Shown: positions 20,816 through 30,859, numbered from the stretch's first letter. The stretch: DNA of 64,000 nucleotides from Lepidostoma basale (GCA_022606425.2 JAHDVF020000231.1:62001-126000); one strand, 5' to 3'. Numbers and translations: made by a program. Notes: generated by a model from the letters alone, not told the origin.

Positions 20816-21310
20816 ACTAACTAACTAACCATTACACCGTTTCCGTCGAGAGGAAGCAAAGAAGATGAACCGCCACACTGTCCTCTCCTGACATAACTCT
20901 CGCGCCTCTTCTACATTCATACATCGTGACATACACGCTCGTCGATTGTTCCAACTTCGAACATGGTAAACTTTCATTAATTGATTAATTTGGTCACGCT
21001 ATATCTTCCTTGGGCATCCTCGACTTCTTTTTCCATTCACACTACTTGTAAATAATTTTTTATCCATTCTTCACCCATCCATTCGTTTCATATATTCAAA
21101 CCATCCCTTTCTTAATTTTATTCAGGAGGCATTCATCTGGCTTACATTTCTTTCTTACTTCATCAGTAAATATTCTATCACAAATTGACTTTCTGCACAT
21201 TTTTCTTAGTCACCTCATTTCTATGTCGTTTATTCAAATACACTCTGTATCCTTCTGCTAACTTTAAGGATCTTTTCCATACATAAGGGTCGGCACTAGA
21301 GCTCATATAT
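20816..21310 (-). pseudogene. RTE-A LINE, decayed copy
   Basis: The minus strand runs from the GSEAW.. region at 21290 through a degraded FGHM region to ACGGTGTAATGGTTAGTTAG at 20822. Many indels and a lost terminal loop suggest an old copy. The KC.AD and VVRC residues place it near the UCC-loop subfamily (52970, 58660). Confidence 0.75.
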
Positions 21311-21314
21311 TCAA

Positions 21315-21695
21315 TAACACATTTTTCTCAGTCACAATATGGACCAAACAAGGGCAAACACGGTTTGAGGAATTCCGAAATGAAGACACTGAGGACGATA
21401 CCAGCCAAGACACGGAGAGATCGCGTGAGGAACACCATAATTAGATAGATATGTGAGGTTGAGGATAATATAAGATGGAGCAGACAGCGAAAAGGGACTG
21501 GTACGGTCATATTCAAAGAATGGACACCACCAGACTCCCCTATATTGCGTTGCATAATCACCTTCTCGGGACTCGTCCACGTGGAAGACCTCCTAAAAGA
21601 TGGAAGGATAGCTGGGAATCTACCTCACAGGAGGAACAACCCTTTGGAGAATAGACCATATAGGTCTACAACATGGAAGAAAAAGAAGATTTATT
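21315..21695 (+). pseudogene. LINE-B retrotransposon remnant
   Basis: Across frames: MKTLRTIPAKTRRDRVRNTIIR, CEVEDNIRWSRQ, HIQRMDTTRLPYIALHNH, RGRPPKRWKDSWES. It is very close to the 1612 copy and ends AAGAAAAAGAAG. At least two frameshifts. Confidence 0.78.
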
Positions 21696-21889
21696 TTATT
21701 TCCAGCTCCAACTTTCTTGTTTATTTATCCTCTGAACATATTGAACGGAGTTAAAAGATTTTTACATACTCAAAACGCATTCGTTTTCTCGTTAGCACTT
21801 AGAATAAATGACACGCTTTTGTATATTATTTTTTTAATTAATGGAACACCACAACATGGGAAATAAACTTTAGAGATGGAATCAAAAAC

Positions 21890-22075
21890 GATACTTTGAG
21901 GGGAAAAAACAAAGGTTACTGACAACTTACTGGGGTTACTGGGTTGCTGGGGAAAGATGACCTGAACCTACAAGTCGGCGTAACCTAGATGCAATATGCA
22001 CAAGACAGAATGGCGTTATTGGAGGAGGCATTTGTCAAGGATTGTGCGAAAATAGGCTGAAGAAGAAGAATGGTA
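21890..22075 (+). pseudogene. LINE-E 3'-end remnant
   Basis: The frame reads GKDDLNLQVGVT.MQYAQDRMALLEEAFVKDCAKIG, then a GAAGAAGAAG tail (22060-22070). It parallels WKDDLNRHIDITWMQSAQDR at 44070. Confidence 0.7.
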
Positions 22076-22084
22076 TGAAATTAA

Positions 22085-22352
22085 GATATATAGGCGGGAA
22101 GAGCAATTAATCTGCTGAACGCGGTCTCCTCGGAGATCGACGTCTTTCATATTAGTGAAGGTACGTTTAGTGGACAAATACTCTTGACTTTAGAAAGTAT
22201 ATTGTCTTCCTAATATCAAACCATCTCTAATGCGTTCCTGGTATTATGTTGTATTTTTATAATATTATATTTTACCTTTACTCAATATATGCCTTAAACA
22301 TTTTGCGGTTGTAATGTCTTTTGAGTTAATAAACTGATTTGATTTGATTTGA
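22085..22352 (+). pseudogene. LINE-C 3' end with (TGATT)n tail
   Basis: Reads GRAINLLNAVSSEIDVFHISEGTF, TLESILSS and a stop, a ~130 bp 3' UTR, then TGATTTGATTTGATTTGA at 22334-22351. Only the last ~45 codons are present. Confidence 0.82.
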
Positions 22353-22539
22353 TATATTATTGGAATTAAAATGTATTTTTTGGATATAATCAATTGCAAA
22401 CGAGTTCAGATTTACGGGACAAACATGAAGGTAAATTTAGCAGGAATCATCTCAGAAATCTGATAAAAGAGCTATCAGTGTTTGCAGTGTGGAAGAAATT
22501 ATATACATATTTACTCTGATACTTCAATAGATATTAATA

Positions 22540-22710
22540 ACTGTTTAAGTATCCAAATTCATTTATTTAATTTAATTTCTGGGACAGCTGTTTCTCCATT
22601 GAAATACCTGATGATGAAAAACATCGGTTGGTTAAACACTTGTCGCGAATATTTCATAGAAATTAAAAACATACAATTTATATAACAAAATAAATGAATT
22701 ACGCAATAAA
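22540..22710. mobile_element. HF1-like fold-back element
   Basis: The left arm is AATTCATTTATTT..AATTTCTGGGACAGCTGTTTC. The right arm is the complement, ending AAATAAATGAATTACG. The left ribozyme is truncated after GTTTC, while the right arm keeps most of one. Confidence 0.6.
22590..22670 (+). ncRNA. Hammerhead ribozyme motif, HF1-like (G12 mutated)
   Basis: CTGATGA is intact (22608-22614), then a weak stem II, TAAAC in place of GAAAC, ACTTGTC and GCGAA. Upstream GAAATA pairs with downstream TATTTC as a 6-bp outer stem I. The G12 to T change should inactivate it. Confidence 0.55.
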
Positions 22711-23094
22711 AATGTTAGAATCCCTAGAACAGAGTTTATCTTTAAACCTCTTCAAAATATTTTATGTAATTAGCTCGATTCATTATAATTCAAATTTGTT
22801 TTATTTTTCGATCCAACGGGCTATTTTTGCTAAGCTCCGTTTCGTTTTATAACTCATTTGAATAACTGTGTTTTATTGTTTAAACGGGTTTATCATCTAA
22901 CCGCCTTAATTGCGATGAACATGAGATCTGATGAAATAGAGTGGCATTAATGTGTTAATAAAAGTCATGCACACATTTCATATTAATGTCCGCAGATAGG
23001 CGGGGGCTGTGCGACTGTCTGTAGGCGTGTAATAAAATGAAAAACACATTTGCAGGTGCGGCTTTAGGTATAATAAATCCCAGAATGTTATGCC

Positions 23095-23950
23095 TAACTA
23101 TGAAGGGGTAGGCAGAAATAATGGACTGTCACACTGTTCCTATTACTGTATACAATTTAGTATTTAGCTAGCTAACTAACTTACTAATTATCACGCCGTG
23201 TTCTCGGAGGAGTAGGAAGAAAGGATGGACTGCAATACCGTTTTGTCCTGACATAACTCGCTTGCTTCCTTCACATTCATACATCGTAACATGCACTCTT
23301 TTTCTAGTTCTATTAACATCATAAACATATACTTTCTTTAGTAATAACTCAGGGGATATTTCGAGAACTCGGCCGTACTGGAGGGTGTTCGGCTTTTTGT
23401 CCCTGATAGATATCTCCGACAGCGACAGCATAGATTGTTTTACCTACCGGCCGCCAGAACCAACCTGCCTCTGGTGACACCGGTGGGAAGAGCAATTAAT
23501 CTTCCGAACGCGGTCTCCTCGGAGATCGACGTCTTTCATATTAGTGAAAGTACGTTCAGAAGGAAAATTCTGGAGAGAATCCAGTCTTCCTAATGTTGAA
23601 CCATCTCTCATGCGTTTCTGGTAGTATACTATACACAACATAATATTATACCTGTTCTCAATAGATAGATGTCTTAAAAATGAAGTTTGTAATGCCTCTT
23701 GATGAAATAAAATGATTTCGTTTGATTTAATTTGATTTTATTTCTTCACTATTCTTTCTTCATTCATTCTTTACATTTGTCTAAACCATATTTATGGCCC
23801 TTTCATTATTGTGTTTATAACACTTTCATTCGAACTGCATTCTCTTATTAAATTCGCATTTGACAATCTATCATAAAAATATTTTCACACATTTGTCTAT
23901 GAGATCTCATTTCAACTGCATACCAGTATATTCTACCTTTATTCTTTTTA
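23095..23950 (-). pseudogene. RTE-A LINE, split by LINE-C
   Basis: A short tail fragment lies at 23095-23145. The main copy starts at ACGGCGTGATAATTAG (complement of 23180-23200) and runs up to about 23342. It is interrupted by LINE-C and resumes at 23745-23950 (KVMNK.., FG.M regions). LINE-C therefore inserted into an existing RTE-A. Confidence 0.75.
23343..23745 (+). mobile_element. LINE-C insertion, 5'-truncated
   Basis: Across frames: LLRGYFENSAVLEGVRLFVPDRYLRQRQHRLFYLPAARTNLPLVTPVGRAI, split by short gaps, then NAVSSEIDVFHISESTFRRKILERIQSS and a stop. A 3' UTR and a TGATTTAATTTGATTTTAT tail follow. Nearly the same C-terminus occurs at 25015 and, inverted, at 34665 and 57155. Confidence 0.82.
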
Positions 23951-24101
23951 TTTATTTTTTATTTATTTATAAATACATAATACACAAATCAGACACAAAA
24001 AAACAGAAAACATTTAGGCGACTCATTTGGACACAAAAAGGGTGTAACAAAGATAAAACAACGACATGAAACCAAAAAATTATACATATCAGAACGAACC
24101 C

Positions 24102-24131
24102 AAATATGTCGACGCTGACGTCGACATATTT
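24102..24131. repeat. Perfect 13-bp hairpin
   Basis: AAATATGTCGACG, loop CTGA, then the exact complement CGTCGACATATTT. It is GC-rich at its core within AT-rich DNA, just before the tail of LINE-C. Its role is unknown. Confidence 0.6.
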
Positions 24132-24159
24132 TAAATCCAACCAAATCGGTTTATTTCAT

Positions 24160-24340
24160 CAATAGACATTACAAAATATTTGTTTAGGCATCTATTGAGA
24201 ACAGGTAAAATAATATATTGTTTATAGTATACTAGCAAAACGCATGAGAGATGGTTCGACATAAGGAAGACAGGATACTTTCCAGAAATAAGAATATTTG
24301 TATGACTGATGAGGCACTACGAAAATTTTCAAATAATTTA
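24160..24340 (-). pseudogene. LINE-C 3' end
   Basis: The minus strand shows LESILSS-like codons (24300-24260), a 3' UTR and the tail TGATGAAATAAACCGATTTGG. Decayed and truncated. Confidence 0.65.
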
Positions 24341-24608
24341 TTAATTTATAAAGTTAATTAGAGCTCGATTAGTAACAAAAATATGCCTTTGACCACCGCC
24401 GTATTCCATTTAAACAATTCTATAAGTTTCCTGAGGATCTGTTTAGGAATAACCGAGGAAGAAGTCCACACACAAAAGACAGATTGAGTTTTATTTATAT
24501 GTAGATATGGATAAATAATTTTATAACCATCTAATATGTTATTTAATATTAATATGGATAATATATTTTATAACCATCACTATAATATCAATTACTCTAA
24601 CTAGTAAT

Positions 24609-24853
24609 CGGCGCTGGTAATCAGTTCCATGCTTTATTTTTATACATAAGGGTCGCCAAAGGTAAACCGTTTGAATCCGTTATTGTAGTAATGTAAATGT
24701 TTTTTAAGGTAAGGTAAATTGAGTGTTAATGCCTTCAGCCGGCCCTGATCCTGCGTGTCTATCGCCAGGCATAAAGGCCGCCGCGACGGCCTAGCGCCGC
24801 GGCGCCGGTACGCGGCCGATTCGTGATAAGTCCTTTCGCGATTACCAGCGCCG
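24609..24853. mobile_element. Small TIR element with GC-rich core
   Basis: It has perfect 14-bp inverted ends CGGCGCTGGTAATC (24609-24622) and GATTACCAGCGCCG (24840-24853). Positions 24736-24835 are very GC-rich (GGCCGCCGCGACGGCC, GCGCCGCGGCGCCGG), unlike anything nearby. An RTE-A scrap lies near 24625. No open frame. No clear target duplication seen. Confidence 0.55.
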
Positions 24854-25014
24854 AGTTGAGATGGCCAATTTATATTTTAAGACAAGTTTTCACGAAATAT
24901 TGACATGATTATAGGAAGTTGGGGCGGACGATTAAAAAATACAACTGGAAATGCAACAAAATCATAAATCTAAACAGAGTAATTGAGTTATTTATTTTAT
25001 TTTATATCTTCATA

Positions 25015-25440
25015 TTTTTTTAGATTACTCGGGGGATATTTCGAGAACTCGGCCGTGCTGGAGAGTGTTCAGCTTTTTGTCCCTGATAGATATCTCCGAC
25101 AGCAACAGCATATATTGTTTTACCTACCGGCCGCCAGAACCATCCTGCCGCTGGTGACACCGGTGGTAAGAGCAATATAATAGTTATCTACTGAACGCGG
25201 TCTCCTCGGAGATTGACGTCTTTTACAAGTGAAAGTACGTTCAGAAGGCAAATACTCTTAATTCTTGAGAGTATCCTGTCTTCCTAATTTTGAACCATCT
25301 CTCATGCCTTTCTGGTAGTATACTAGTACTTTACACAAAGACGCTGATTAAAAGATGCTTACAATATATTATTTTACCTGTTCTCAATAGATGCCTTCAA
25401 ATAATTTTGTAATAAACTGATTAAATTTGATTTTATATAA
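25015..25440 (+). pseudogene. LINE-C, 3' part
   Basis: A frame at 24983-25180 reads FRLLGGYFENSAVLESVQLFVPDRYLRQQQH and FYLPAARTILPLVTPVVRAI. A frameshift follows, then NAVSSEIDVF and a stop. The 3' UTR ends TGATTAAATTTGATTTTAT at 25419-25437. Confidence 0.82.
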
Positions 25441-25624
25441 TTTGTTTTAGATTTATTTTGTGGACGTTGGACGCTCCTATTGGTAGCAATGAGGTTCGAA
25501 ACCCATCACGGGGGCGAAAAGAGAAGGATGGAGTGCCGCATCGGTTAATGTGTGGCAGTCCATTCTTTCTGCTTATCCTTTCGGGGAGACGGCGTGATGG
25601 TTAGTTAGTTAGTTAGTTAGTTGG
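25441..25624 (+). mobile_element. SINE-2, RTE-A-tailed
   Basis: The same body as 8525 (TTTATTTTGTGGACGTTGG, GGTTCGAAACCCATCAC, AAGGATGGAGTGCCGCATCGG), then the RTE-A 3' end with a CCTTTCGGGG loop, GACGGCGTGATGG and five TTAG units (25601-25621). It starts directly after a LINE-C tail. Confidence 0.75.
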
Positions 25625-25674
25625 AGTAATTGATATAATAGTGATAGTTATAAAATGATTTAACCATATTAATA

Positions 25675-25890
25675 TTAAATAGTCCATTGTTTTGGCCGAA
25701 ACACTGTGATACTACAACATTGTAAATTGTCAAATTAATTAAGCGCTGTATATGGGAAAAAACATTTTCGCGACAGCTGTATCGTCAACCTATGTTGACA
25801 TCATCAGGTGTAACAATAATTTTAACAGTTGAAACAAATATTTTAACACCTGATGATGTCACCACAGGTTGACGTAACAGTTGTTTTTCC
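25675..25890. mobile_element. HF1 fold-back element, both ribozymes decayed
   Basis: The HF1 leader at 25680 is followed by a minus-strand hammerhead (25820-25768; CTGATGA intact, GATAC for GAAAC) and a plus-strand one (25848-25886; CTGATGA intact, GTAAC for GAAAC). They are separated by ~30 bp. Both keep a GTCAAC/GTTGAC or near stem II. Confidence 0.7.
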
Positions 25891-25939
25891 TCACATTTGG
25901 CATTTATTCTAATTTCATCATTTTTTGACAGATCCAAGC

Positions 25940-26612
25940 TTCACGTGTCTTAATCTAAAGTGATGGTTTTCGAGAAAGAATAATGTATGACGATTTGTGA
26001 TATAAGTGCGATGGGCGAAAAATTGGAGCAAGTTACTGAATGTACGCATCTGGGAAGCATGTTTACAAGGGACGGAAAAATGGAGAAAGACATCGAAAGG
26101 AGGGTTGGTGGTGGGAATAAAATAAATGGCGCACTCAAAGTCATTACTGCAACTAGAAATATATCCACAGAAGCAAAGATGGCAGTACACAATGGAGTTC
26201 TAGTTCTCACTGAGAAGAATGTGCGGGAAAACGTTGTATGATAGAATATCGAACGATGAAATAAGAATGAAATGTAAGGCAGATGACTGCATCATGAATA
26301 AAATTAAAAAAGGATCCCTGAGGTGGTTTGGACATATGGAACGAATGGATGAGAGTAGAATGGTTAAAAAGTTGTACACAAGCAGCGTGAGTGGGAAAAG
26401 AAGCCGAGGACGACCGAGGAAAACATGGCATTACCAAATTAATCAATTACTAAAAGGCGGCCACATTCGAAGTCGGAACAATCGACGTGCGTGCATTGTA
26501 AGATGTATGGATGTAGAGGAAGCTCGAGAGGTATGCCAGGACAGGCCAGTGTGGCGATCCATCCTCTCTGCCTACCCCTCCGGGGAAATGGCGTGATGGT
26601 TAGTTTGTTAGT
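25940..26612 (+). pseudogene. RTE-A LINE, UCC-loop subfamily, internal deletion
   Basis: Two frames: 25987-26241 (MTICDISAMGEKLEQVTECTHLGSMF, RRVGGGNKINGAL, STEAKMAVHNGVLV) and 26219-26596 (MCGKTLYDRISNDEIR, GSLRWFGHMERMDESRMV, RGRPRKTWHYQINQLL, ending GEMA). Between them about 30 codons including LMYGSEAW are deleted, with a frame change. The end is CCCCTCCGGGG, then GGCGTGATGGTTAG. Confidence 0.88.
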
Positions 26613-26700
26613 TTTCCAAGCTTCACTTTTATACGTAAGGGTTGGCACTAGAACTCAATTATTTAGTGCCATCTTTGCTGTAGTTGCTATGTAATAATTT
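26613..26700 (-). pseudogene. RTE-A LINE fragment
   Basis: The minus strand reads the KMALNN.VLVPTLTYKSEAW region only. It sits tail-first against the plus-strand copy and contains the motif that the copy next to it lacks. Confidence 0.65.
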
Positions 26701-26999
26701 AAATATATTTTGAGTCAGTTCCTCGACGGTGCTTTAAGCATCGGTTATAGGAAAAGTTTGAAAAATGGGAAACACGGCGGAATGTGAGGCGGTTTTGTGC
26801 GGGCGCCTTGTATATTGTTGATTAGTTGGCGAAAGTTAAAAGCGTTTAAACTTTACTTGGAGCACATAAAATATGGTCCCATACAAAGAACTTTCTGGAT
26901 TGCTTTGTCGTTCAGACTCAAATGTTTTGTTAAACTCTGCTTTAAAAAAATCTAAACAGCTTAATCGTGTTATGGTATTGAAGTTTTCAAGAGTCGTAT

Positions 27000-27720
27000 T
27001 CAAGGACAAAGTAAAATATAAAATCTTATGTCATTACTGAAATCTCGTGATGATAATTTTAAATAATAATTAAATAAATCGACGTTTTAGGCGAAACCGG
27101 TTGCTGTCAAAATAAATAAATAAAGTGGAAGAAATTATTTAAAAATACATCGTTTCATTATTATAAAAAATACACATTAGTTAGTATTAAGGTTTTCAAG
27201 AATTGTATTCAAGGACAAAGTAAAATAAAAATCTCATATAATTACTGAAATCTCTTGATGGAAGATACTTTTAAATATTAATTGAATAAAACGACGTTTT
27301 TAGGCGAAACCGGTAGCTGTCAAAACAAATAAATAAATTGGAAGAAATTATTAAAACGTATCTGGGAAGCATGTTTACAAGAGAGGTAAAAATGAAGAAA
27401 GACATCGAAAAAAGGGTTGGTGCTGGGAATAAAATAAATAGCGCACTCAAAGTCATTACTGCAAATAGAAAAATATCCATAGAAGCAAAGATGGCAGTAC
27501 ACAATGGAGTTCTAGTGCCAACCCTCATGTATGGATGTGAAGCTTGGAGCTAGCAAAAGAAGGATAAAAGCAGGCTATACGCCGTAGAAATGAGATCACT
27601 AAGAAGAATGTGTGCCTACCCCTCAGTGGAAATGGCGTGATAGTTAGTTAGTTAGGAAGAAATTATTTAAAAAAACATCGTTTCATTCATTCATTTCCTT
27701 AAAAAAATTAGTATATTTTT
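27000..27720. repeat. Unclassified repeat, two tandem-like copies
   Basis: 27000-27160 and 27185-27352 share AGTCGTATTCAAGGACAAAGTAAA, GACGTTTTAGGCGAAACCGG and GCTGTCAAAA. The second copy is split by an RTE-A insertion and resumes at 27655. GGCGAAACCGG resembles part of a hammerhead, but no CTGANGA is placed to complete one. Confidence 0.55.
27353..27654 (+). mobile_element. RTE-A insertion with 13-bp target duplication
   Basis: GGAAGAAATTATT occurs at 27340-27352 and again at 27655-27667, flanking an RTE-A copy. The copy reads YLGSMFTREVKMKKDIEKRVGAGNKIN to VPTLMYGCEAWS, then jumps to CAYPSVEMA and GGCGTGATAGTTAGTTAGTTAG. It is 5'-truncated and internally deleted. The duplication defines the insertion ends exactly. 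Confidence 0.9.
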
Positions 27721-27939
27721 CAAACATAAGGAATTTTTTAAAACATTAATACATAAAATATATCAGTGCGTCAGTACACTAGTCTGTTTTATCTAATCAA
27801 TATGTAATATTAGATTCTAATTCTGCTTCTTGTGGTTTATCAGGTTTCCCCAATGTTAGCCTTTGCTTCTGAAAAGGCTTATCTGTATTGCTGCACCGGA
27901 ATAACTCCTCCACGCTATTATACCAGTCCAGTTTCATAA

Positions 27940-28070
27940 AAATGATACTGTTTTGTCAACCGACGTTGGCATCATCAGTTGTTACTAACAACATCTGTCG
28001 TTGGCAAAATAGCTGTCGCGATACTCAAAAAATAAAAAATAAAAAATTGTGATCATATAACATTGTTATA
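27940..28070. repeat. HF1 fold-back remnant
   Basis: The minus strand has CTGATGA, GCCAAC..GTTGAC, then AAAAC. The plus strand ends GGCAAAATAGCTGTCGCGATAC. Both ribozymes have lost GAAAC. The two half-motifs face each other across about 20 bp. Confidence 0.55.
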
Positions 28071-28129
28071 ATTTTTTATGTATTTTTCCACACCTTATTA
28101 TATAATATATAATTTGGTGTGGAAAAATA

Positions 28130-28470
28130 CATACAGTGGCCTATACTGACATTTGCCATTGAGACCAGAACGGATACCACAAGAACGAAGGCTAAAGTAC
28201 GGGTGGCAGAGATGAAGCAGGAAGGACTATTCGAGATAGGGTGAGGAACACGGCTATCCGCGAGATCTGCAAGGTGGAGGGTGTCGTGAAATGGGGCAGA
28301 CAACGCAGAAAACACTGATCCATCACGCTGTGGCGCATCAGATTCTTACCGGCTGCCGTCTCCCCGGAAGACCGCCGAAGAGATAGTTGGGAGTCAACCA
28401 ACCAAGAGAGGCCAGCCTGATTTCAGGAATAGACCAAAGGTCTATAAGGAGAATAAGAAGAAGAAAAAAT
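28130..28470 (+). pseudogene. LINE-B retrotransposon remnant
   Basis: Across frames: RPILTFAIETRTDTTRTKA, RDRVRNTAIREICKVEGVVKWGRQRRKH, then GRPPKR.LGVNQ. It ends AAGAAGAAGAAA (28457-28468). Frameshifts near 28230 and 28320. Confidence 0.75.
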
Positions 28471-28551
28471 ATGTAATAATCGAATGCATTTCAAAGTTAG
28501 GTCAATATCTAAATAATGAGATGTTTCACCAATGAAATATTTCACGTTTTG

Positions 28552-28800
28552 CTAACTAACTAACTAACTAACCATCACGCCATCTCTCTGAAAGGGTAGG
28601 CAGAAAGAATGGACTGTCACACTTTTACTGATGCGGCACTCCATCCTTCTCTTTTCGTTACGCGGGAGACGCGGTGTGATGGGTTGCGAACCTCATCGCC
28701 ACCAATAGGCATCTCCCGCGCACACTCTGATCGTGCAACACCCACAAAATAAATCTAAAATAAATAATATAAAATACAATGATATAAAATAAAATAACAA
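28552..28800 (-). mobile_element. SINE-2, RTE-A-tailed
   Basis: Minus-strand copy of the 8525 and 25441 element: TTTATTTTGTGGGTGTTGCACG, GCCTATTGGTGGCGATGAGG, GGTTCGCAACCC, then the RTE-A end and TTAG repeats (complement of 28553-28570). Similarity to 8525 extends past 28800, so the 5' end may lie further right. Confidence 0.75.
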
Positions 28801-28839
28801 AATAAAAATAATTTAACACAAAATGTTCTTTTTAGATGG

Positions 28840-29010
28840 TGCACATATTGTCTATTTAATTTATGTTCCACGAATCCGTCGTTTTTTTAATTTAGCACAT
28901 AATGTAATAACACATAATGTTATTTTCGATGTTGCACATGTTGACATGGACGATCCGGACTTTTGTGTTTATTTAATTTATGTTCAACGTATCCACCGTT
29001 TTTTTTAATA
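28840..29010. repeat. Imperfect ~120-bp direct duplication
   Basis: TTTAATTTATGTTCCACGAATCCGTCG..TTTTTT (28854-28893) recurs at about 28973-29006 as TTTAATTTATGTTCAACGTATCCACCG. GCACAT precedes both. It may be the 5' part of the adjacent SINE-2. Confidence 0.5.
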
Positions 29011-29029
29011 AGCTGTAATTAGGCACTTA

Positions 29030-29935
29030 ACCAGCAAGAACTTTGAAATAATATTGAAGGAATTATTCAAATTGTCATTGGAACAAATGAAAAATTTATT
29101 TGTTACACCTGTCAAAATTCTTTATAAAAACGATAAAACTAAAAACGATGAAACTAATATAATTTTAACAGCAAAACAGTACAAACGTATTACGTGTCAC
29201 AATTAACTATTATAAAGTGCGGCAACAGTTAAATTGACCAAAACAATTCACTTATACGCGAAATATCTCCAAATTAACAGGAGCACCACATGAACCAAAC
29301 CAAATTTTCAAAAACAAACGTTTTGCTTTATAATGCATTTATATTTTTTATAGTATAAACAAAACAATGGAAAAAATAGAATGTCATAAGTAATATGATA
29401 TATAAACCGATATCATATTGAACTATTTTCCACCCTTTCTATTATATCCCTCCAGATATCACTTTCTACAAGGAAAATCAGAAATCAGTACTCCCATAAA
29501 ATTATCATAAGAATTATCAATATAAATAGATTTTCGATATGTAATGGTCTCTTCGTATCACTTATGCCCTTTAGATTACAATATCATGCCTATTGAAGGA
29601 ATAATTTTACATTTCGTATAGATTTTTTATGGCCCGGAAAATTACTAAAGTTTTCCCGCATAAAACATACAAAAATACGACGAGAAATAAAATTATACTA
29701 GAAGGGGACAGTTTACATCGCGTTAGCGTCGTCTCTCTCGCGCCTAAATTCATCTGGGTCATGTAAAAAGTTTATAGTGAATCTTTTATGATTTGAGTGC
29801 CTACTTACTTAAAACATAACTTCAGAAACTAACTATAATGCGTTATAATAACAATTTTACAATAACGATTTTACCTTGTTATTACGTATGTAAAAAAGTT
29901 ATTATACATTATTTTATTACACACGCAATTCATTA
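29030..29935. other. No recognisable gene
   Basis: AT-rich DNA without motifs, tandem arrays or element ends that I can identify. Confidence 0.4.
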
Positions 29936-29939
29936 TTGG

Positions 29940-30135
29940 ACTCTTCACTTAACAAATACTCAAATACTCTTTGACTTTAGAGAGTATCTTATATTTCTAA
30001 AGTAGAAATACCCCTCAAGCGTTCCTGATATAATTATGTTTAACTTGTTATTTTACCTGTTCTCAATAAATGCCTTAAACTTTGAGATTTGTTTATAATT
30101 TCTTTGATAAATAAACTGATTTGATTCGATGTGAG
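29940..30135 (+). pseudogene. LINE-C 3'-end fragment
   Basis: Starts in the YSLTLESIL region, continues with the 3' UTR (TACCTGTTCTCAATAAATGCC) and ends TGATTTGATTCGATGTGA. Confidence 0.72.
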
Positions 30136-30285
30136 TTCTATAAATTTAGTTATTTAATCCACTGTTTTTGCGGAAACACTTTGATATTTCAACATTATTA
30201 ACTGTTCAAATAAATAAAAACTGTGATATAATATCACAATTGATTCTATTTTGTCGCGACAGCTGTTTCAGTCTTACAATCAAGT

Positions 30286-30512
30286 ATAAAACAGGTTGCT
30301 TAAGCCCAATTACTGTATACACATTATTTTTAGCTATTATATTGATGATTCACATGACATGTGATAGGTAGCCAATCTATCGCCATTTTACTGTCACGTG
30401 AATTCTACACCAGACCAAAGACAATGTGACAATTACACTGCCATCGCCGGGAATCGAACCCGGGACTTTCGGTATGGAAGTCAGAGCTTCTAACCACTCT
30501 GCCACGAAGGTC
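30286..30512 (-). mobile_element. SINE-1, tRNA-derived, inside HF1 centre
   Basis: The B box GGTTCGATTCC and an A box TGGCAGAGTGG are intact on the minus strand. The body matches 3167 closely. It is inserted at the axis of a palindromic HF1 element. One extra base in the A-box region (GCTTCTAACC) distinguishes it from the 3167 copy. Confidence 0.85.
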
Positions 30513-30517
30513 GTTGA

Positions 30518-30570
30518 TTGTAAGACCTGATAATGTTAACATCGATTAGCGAAACAGCTGTCGCGATACA
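30518..30570 (+). ncRNA. Hammerhead ribozyme motif, HF1 (G8 mutated)
   Basis: TTGTAAGAC, CTGATAA (30527-30533), stem II GTTAAC..GTTAGC, GAAAC (30551-30555), AGCTGTC (site at 30562), GCGATAC. Stem II pairs with one mismatch. G8 is A, so activity should be low. Confidence 0.68.
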
Positions 30571-30579
30571 CAAATACAC

Positions 30580-30728
30580 AAATTCACTCACCTGCTCCGA
30601 GTTCTCTTCATTTGCACTTATGTTACAAACTGTCATTTCTGCTTCCCTTTCAAAAACCATTACCTTGGACTTTTCGATATTCGTAATTAAATAGTTTGCC
30701 TTGCATACCTTATTCATTCTCAAAACTA
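30580..30728 (-). pseudogene. RTE-A LINE fragment
   Basis: The minus strand reads KVCKANYLITNIEKSKVMVFEREAEMTVCNISANEENSEQVSEFVY, the region just after YADD. Both ends are truncated, and the upstream end abuts HF1. Confidence 0.8.
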
Positions 30729-30859
30729 ATATAAAGCATACAACTTAAAGACATCTCACTCATATTAGCGCCAGCACATATTCCTTTCAGTTCTATTATA
30801 CACAGTTTATTTGATGTAATTAGAAATTTAAATTAACAACATCAATATTTTCAATTAAG

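Larger units (their letters stand above)
30150..30575. mobile_element. HF1 fold-back element split by SINE-1
   Basis: The left arm 30150-30285 carries the HF1 leader and a truncated minus-strand ribozyme (GTCGCGACAGCTGTTTC, then directly GTCTTACAATCAA). The right arm 30513-30575 carries a plus-strand ribozyme. SINE-1 sits between the TTACAATCAA and TTGATTGTAA sequences that form the palindrome centre. Confidence 0.72.

Noticed and set aside
27071..27120. GGCGAAACCGG..GCTGTC as a hammerhead
   Set aside because: GAAAC and GTC are present, but no CTGANGA with a pairing stem II lies upstream at usable distance in either copy.
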